From Nostoc sp. CHAB 5824 (GTDB lineage: Bacteria > Cyanobacteriota > Cyanobacteriia > Cyanobacteriales > Nostocaceae), in the NCBI RefSeq assembly GCF_020829665.1, contig NZ_JAIVFT010000002.1, forward strand, positions 62,001 to 126,000: 64,000 nucleotides of DNA. Reading direction: 5' to 3'. Under the pieces are notes generated by a model. It made no database searches. It was given only the letters and a program-made list of their open reading frames with translations, and was not told the origin of the DNA. This document shows, one piece after another, positions 60,401 through 64,000 of this stretch. Every line of letters starts with the position of its first letter. Within the stretch, counting starts at the first letter, position 1. The translations under genes were made by a program, and so were the position numbers.

Positions 60401-63269
60401 TGGGCAATTGGCGCTCTCATTACTGGATAAGTTCAATGTGCCGGAATTCAAATCCACAATTCTAATTTTGTTTGGCGGCTTTATTCAGCATCGTCAAGAA
60501 GCTCTCTTGGCAACGATACCAACAGTGAAAGCTGGTTTTACGTCTGGCATGGAAACTGGCGATTTTTTGCATGCTGGTTATAACGTATGCTGTTACAGCT
60601 ATGCAGTCTTTTGGAGTGGTGTTGAACTAAACAGTTTGGAATCAGATATAGCAAGTTACAACGCTGCCTTAACTCAGGTGAAGCAAGATTCTGCTCAGAC
60701 CTATGTAAGTATTATGCGGCAGGCGGCACAGAACTTCAGGGAAACCTGGATTCAGCCAGATTGTTTGAGCGGCACTATCTACGATGAAACGGTGATGCTT
60801 CCCAAACATCGTCAGGCTAATGAACTCACGGTGATGGCCGAACTCTATATCTACAAACTGTTGCTTGCCTATTCTTTTGGTAATTACAAGGCTGCGATCG
60901 CCTACATTGAACAAGGTAAGCAGTATTTGCTCGCAGTATCAGGATTGATTTTTGTTCCGATTTTCCATTTCTATGCAGCCCTGACGCACCTGGCACTATT
61001 TTCTACCCAGCCAGAAATTGAGCTTTCCGTAATTCTCGCTCAGGTACAAATCCATCAAACCACTCTGCATCAATGGGCGCAAGATGCTCCCATGAATTAT
61101 CTGCATAAATGGCATTTAGTTGAGGCTGAAAAACAACGAGTGTTGAGCAATAAAGCAGAAGCACTTGAACATTACGATCGCGCCATCTCCTTCGCCAAAG
61201 CCAACGACTACATCCAAGAAGAAGCACTTAGCAACGAACTAGCAGCCAAATTCTACCTCGAGTGGGGTAAAGAAAAAGTTGCTCAAGCATATATGCAACA
61301 AGCATATTACTGCTACGCTCACTGGGGAGCAAAAGCGAAAGTGGAAGATTTAGAAAAACGCTATCCCCAGCTACTCCAATTCATCCTGCAACAGCAACGA
61401 CTCAACCTGAACCCCTCAGAAACCATTGCTTTTCGTGGAACTTCCTCATCTACTCGCACTTCTAGCGCTGGCAGCACTAGTATTTCCGATGTTCTGGATT
61501 TTACCTCAGTTCTCAAAGCGGCTCAAGCTATTTCCAGTTCTTTAGAATTAGATGCACTCATCGCCAGTCTCACCCGGATTATCTTAGAAAACTCTGGTGC
61601 GAAAAAAGCAGTACTGCTGCTTCCCGAAGAAGACACTTGGCAAGTACGAGCAATTACCTTTATTGAACATGAGGAAATACAAACTATTCTTGAATCACAA
61701 TTACTAGACAATTGTCAAGATATTCCTGTAAATATTATCCATTACGTCAAAAATACCCAACAAACAGTTGTTATAGATAATTGCAAAACAGATATTCCTG
61801 GTTTAATTGGGGAATATATGTTGCAACATCAACCCCAAAGTGTATTTTGTACACCGATTATTAATCAAGGGAATTTGGTAGGTATTATTTACCTAGAAAA
61901 TAAACTGACTCAAGGGGTATTTACTAGCGATCGCCTCAGCATCATTAACTTACTTTCTTCCCAAGCAGCAATATCCTTAGAAAATGCCCAATTGTACAGT
62001 AATTTACAGGACACCGAAGCCCGCTTCCACCGCCTTGCGGAAAATATTCCGGGGATGATTTATCAATTCCAACTTTTACCAGATGGTATATCCAGGTTAA
62101 ATTACGTTAGCACTGGTTGTTATGAAATTTACGGAATCCCAAAAGCGATCGTTGATGCTAACAGCTTGAAGTCTGCGGTTCACCCAGAGGATATGGTGCG
62201 TTATCAAGAGTCTATTATAATTTCTGCTCAAACCTTGGAGCCTTGGCGATATGAAGGACGAATTATTACCCTTTCTGGCCAGTTAAAATGGATTCAAGCC
62301 GCATCCCGTCCAATTAAACAAGCTGATGGCTCAGTTATTTGGGATGGCTTGTTGTTAGATGTCACAGAACGCAAACAAGCCGAAGCTGCCGTAATTCAAA
62401 AATCGCAAGAATTGAAAAAAACTTTAGAAGAATTACAACAGGCACAATTACAAGTTGTCCAAAGTGAGAAAATGTCTGCATTGGGTAATTTAGTTGCCGG
62501 GGTAGCCCATGAAATGAATAATCCTTTAGGCTTTATTGCTGCTAGTCTCAAACAAACTAAACCCACCATTGCTGATATTGTTGAACACTTGAAACTATAT
62601 CAAGAAAGTCTACCTAATCCGGGTGATGGAATTCTCGATCATGCCGAAGAAATTGACTTGGATTATACCTTAGAAGACTTACCGAAGATTATTGATTCAA
62701 TGGTGATGGCGTGCGATCGCCTCAAAAATATCAGCACCAGTCTCCGCACTTTTTCCCGTGCTGATAAAGATTACAAAGTGCGGTTTAATATCCACGAAGG
62801 TATTGACAGTACGATTTTAATTCTCAAACATCGCCTCAAAGAAAACGAACAACGTCCAGCAATTGAAGTGATTACTGATTATGGTAACTTGCCCCAGGTT
62901 GAATGTTTTCCTGGGCAATTAAATCAGGTATTTATGAATATTCTGGCAAATGCCATTGATGCACTAGATGAATCAAATGCGGGAAGGAATTTTGAGGAAA
63001 TTAAGGATAATCCCAACCGAATTACAATTAAAACTTCCCTGGAGAATGAAGGCGTGAAAATTGCTATTACTGATAATGGCAAGGGGATGAATGAACAAGT
63101 GAAACAAAAGATTTTTGACCACTTATTTACTACTAAACCTGTGGGTAAAGGGACGGGACTAGGTTTAGCGATCGCTCGTCAAATAGTTGAAGAAACCCAC
63201 AATGGCAAATTGAGTTTTAACTCTGTTCTGGGTAAGGGTACAGAATTTTTCATTGAAATGAAGTTGTGA
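57471..63269 (+). CDS. Trifunctional Ser/Thr kinase / AAA ATPase / sensor histidine kinase, 1932 aa
   Basis: An HstK-like mosaic. Residues about 1-275 are a Hanks-type Ser/Thr kinase: VVIKLLK lysine, HKDIKPANIL catalytic loop (about 130), metal motif DFS instead of DFG, and GTLGYISPEQ. Residues about 305-600 form a predicted ATPase with P-loop GFSGIGKT (about 331) and DDLQWAD. A ~750-residue TPR-like helical region follows, then GAF (about 1346-1500), PAS (about 1520-1640) and a histidine kinase with phospho-acceptor His in VAHEMNNPL (about 1676), N-box NILANAIDAL (about 1820), DNGKGM and GKGTGLGL. No response regulator is nearby. It is transcribed against plsC and fabD. Confidence 0.93.
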   Translation: MVTTLVTIPGYQVNEQLYNGSRTLVYRGYRETDSLPVVIKLLKNPYPSFSELVQFRNQYTIAKNLNSPLIIQTYSLEAYQNGYALVMEDFGGISLKEWGTGENLRNLTDFLQIAIALCNILDILYRDRIIHKDIKPANILINPETKQVKLIDFSIASLLPRETQTLMNPNVLEGTLGYISPEQTGRMNRGIDYRTDFYSLGVTFYDLLTGELPFQSNDPMELVHCHLAKLPAISGHKEKIPQVLCDIVMKLMAKNAEDRYQSALGLKFDLENCLSQLQETGEIESFPIAQRDVCDRFIIPDKLYGRETEVETLLQAFERVSLGATEMMLVAGFSGIGKTVVVNEVHKPIVKQRGYFIKGKYDQFQRNIPFSAFVQAFRDLMGQLLTESDAQIQQFKTNILAAVGDNGQVIIEVIPELEKIIGQQPPVTELSGTAAQNRFNLLFQKFTQVFTTEAHPLVMFLDDLQWADSASLMLMQLLMADTGHLFLIGAYRDNEVNPAHPLMLTLNDIQKTAATINTITLAPLSQGQVNQLVADTLKCTENLALPLSLLVSQKTQGNPFFAIQFLKALHQDGLIEFNFESGYWQCDITQTNQQAVTDDVVKFMGFQLQRLHESTQKVLQLAACIGNQFDLVTLAIVLEESEIETAASLWKALQEGLILPISDVYKFYQGENHDKLALSNGNTNKKLAKYRFLHDRVQQAAYYLIPDNQKQATHLKIGQLLLQNSSAIEQEEKLFDIALHLNLGQELITQSNEREALARLNLAAGGKAKNSTAYAAARVYLQTGIELLTANCWQDQYELTLSLYVAATEAAYLNADFDGMEQIAVQVLQSAQTILDKVKIYEIQIAAQTAQTRLLEAIAVGRDALKQLGVELPSEPNDAEIGRVLQVLASQLEGKRIEELAELPVMTDPQAQAAMQLLGMLFAPVFQGMPGLLPLISSTMVSLSLQFGNPPASTVGYVLHGMVLCAFLGDVETGYGFGQLALSLLDKFNVPEFKSTILILFGGFIQHRQEALLATIPTVKAGFTSGMETGDFLHAGYNVCCYSYAVFWSGVELNSLESDIASYNAALTQVKQDSAQTYVSIMRQAAQNFRETWIQPDCLSGTIYDETVMLPKHRQANELTVMAELYIYKLLLAYSFGNYKAAIAYIEQGKQYLLAVSGLIFVPIFHFYAALTHLALFSTQPEIELSVILAQVQIHQTTLHQWAQDAPMNYLHKWHLVEAEKQRVLSNKAEALEHYDRAISFAKANDYIQEEALSNELAAKFYLEWGKEKVAQAYMQQAYYCYAHWGAKAKVEDLEKRYPQLLQFILQQQRLNLNPSETIAFRGTSSSTRTSSAGSTSISDVLDFTSVLKAAQAISSSLELDALIASLTRIILENSGAKKAVLLLPEEDTWQVRAITFIEHEEIQTILESQLLDNCQDIPVNIIHYVKNTQQTVVIDNCKTDIPGLIGEYMLQHQPQSVFCTPIINQGNLVGIIYLENKLTQGVFTSDRLSIINLLSSQAAISLENAQLYSNLQDTEARFHRLAENIPGMIYQFQLLPDGISRLNYVSTGCYEIYGIPKAIVDANSLKSAVHPEDMVRYQESIIISAQTLEPWRYEGRIITLSGQLKWIQAASRPIKQADGSVIWDGLLLDVTERKQAEAAVIQKSQELKKTLEELQQAQLQVVQSEKMSALGNLVAGVAHEMNNPLGFIAASLKQTKPTIADIVEHLKLYQESLPNPGDGILDHAEEIDLDYTLEDLPKIIDSMVMACDRLKNISTSLRTFSRADKDYKVRFNIHEGIDSTILILKHRLKENEQRPAIEVITDYGNLPQVECFPGQLNQVFMNILANAIDALDESNAGRNFEEIKDNPNRITIKTSLENEGVKIAITDNGKGMNEQVKQKIFDHLFTTKPVGKGTGLGLAIARQIVEETHNGKLSFNSVLGKGTEFFIEMKL

Positions 63270-63380
63270 AGAAGGCAGGAGGCAGGAGGTTGCAATGGTT
63301 CGTGGCATCTATACTAAACTAAGTGTAGTATTCCAACTGAGCCTTCTGCCTTCAGCATAGCTGCCTTTCTTGCTAAAAAA

Positions 63381-64000
63381 CTAAATCGGCAAATCAGCAG
63401 CACCCTGGACGTTTTTTAATATTAAGTCAGGGCTACTACGTTTAATTAAGCCAGTTAGGACTTTACCAGGCCCAATTTCTACTACTCGCTCGATACCGTT
63501 AGCTGGTAATTGCAGAGAAATTTCTCGCCATCTTACAGAACCAGTCATTTGTTTGTTCAGGCGCTGCTTTAAAATCTCAGCATCAATAGACGGAATTGGT
63601 TCTACATTAGATAACACTGGCACTGTAGCTGGCTGAAATTCCACAGATTCTAGAATGTCTTGGAATTCCGTAGCCGCTGGTGCTATTAAATGTGAGTGAA
63701 ATGCTCCAGAAACTTTTAGGGGAATAGCACGCTTTGCTTTAACTTGAGTCATCACTGCTTGTACAGCCTCAGTCGTGCCTGAAATTACCACCTGAGCCGA
63801 ACTATTGTCATTTGCTAGCACCACATCAGGCGTTTGGGCAATGACTTCTTCTAATTGTTGGCGGTCAAAGTTCATCAAAGCCGCCATCATACCACCGACG
63901 GCACTATCCATGAGTTCTGCACGGCGCTTTACTAGATATAAACCAGCCGACCACTCAAAGACACCCGCTACATAAAGGGCAGAATATTCTCCTAAACTGT
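63381..64000 (-). CDS. fabD: Malonyl-CoA:ACP transacylase FabD, partial (3' part)
   Basis: Loads malonyl groups onto ACP for fatty-acid synthesis. The visible frame begins at the window edge with SLGEYSAL, the active-site serine of the GHSLGE motif (codon 63996-63998). The catalytic His region in VSGAFHSHL and VVEIGPGKVL are intact, and the stop is at 63381. The N-terminal ~90 residues lie beyond the window. In related genomes fabD and plsC sit close together; here the large kinase gene lies between them. Confidence 0.93.
   Translation of the reverse strand, partial: SLGEYSALYVAGVFEWSAGLYLVKRRAELMDSAVGGMMAALMNFDRQQLEEVIAQTPDVVLANDNSSAQVVISGTTEAVQAVMTQVKAKRAIPLKVSGAFHSHLIAPAATEFQDILESVEFQPATVPVLSNVEPIPSIDAEILKQRLNKQMTGSVRWREISLQLPANGIERVVEIGPGKVLTGLIKRSSPDLILKNVQGAADLPI

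Noticed and set aside
1..64000. CRISPR array
   Set aside because: The direct repeats seen (21-bp and 7-bp arrays) have no unique spacers of regular length and no cas genes are present.

Overview
The window looks like chromosomal DNA of a filamentous, Nostoc/Anabaena-type cyanobacterium. Supporting evidence: photosynthetic petC-petA genes, many cyanobacteria-restricted families (DUF2358, DUF3067, DUF3038/DUF4335, DUF1257/Ycf35, DUF6887/DUF6888), dense HIP1 octamers (GCGATCGC), heptameric STRR spacers, interspersed GCGTAGCGTCTC-type repeats, several Uma2-family genes and a very large Ser/Thr-kinase/histidine-kinase fusion. No rRNA, convincing tRNA, CRISPR array or intact transposase is visible.

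Layout. 1-4.9 kb is repeat-rich and gene-poor: a 21-bp minisatellite, MITE-like elements (one nested in another), small conserved genes, a HupE/UreJ-like membrane protein and an SGNH hydrolase. 4.9-10.8 kb holds a secreted two-domain nuclease, an ABC exporter, a probably internally deleted YdcF-type membrane protein and galE. 11-17.6 kb is a two-gene operon: a AAA-type P-loop ATPase followed by a 1761-aa STAND NTPase with 14 WD40 repeats. This is the best candidate for an under-described signalling or conflict system. 18-23 kb has an SDR enzyme, tatC-csaA, a DUF3067 gene and the cytochrome b6f genes petC-petA with a clear terminator. 23-29 kb is accessory: an AlbA_2 protein, a broken cupin gene, two Uma2 genes, an overlapping DUF6888/DUF6887 pair and a GH57 branching enzyme.

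29-35.4 kb is the protein-quality cluster, transcribed leftward grpE-dnaK-dnaJ-tusA-like-rsgA. Facing away from it, pilB-pilT-pilC (36-40.5 kb) encode the type IV pilus motors and platform. 40.7-46 kb carries an oxidoreductase, small unknown genes, a DUF2997-Ycf35-ferredoxin operon and a YiaA/B membrane protein. 46-54 kb has the DUF3038-DUF4335 pair, a truncated ModA-like gene, a PEP-CTERM protein, a third Uma2 gene and mutS2. 54-64 kb has a GNAT acetyltransferase, DUF2288, an AI-2E-type permease, plsC, a 1932-aa trifunctional kinase and the 3' part of fabD, which runs off the window.

A recurring theme is repeat DNA entering genes. Repeat-like, low-complexity tracts sit in frame inside mutS2, rsgA, the DUF4335 gene and the STAND gene, while a similar short repeat appears to have broken the cupin gene. 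All functional calls rest on reading motifs by eye; no database search was run.
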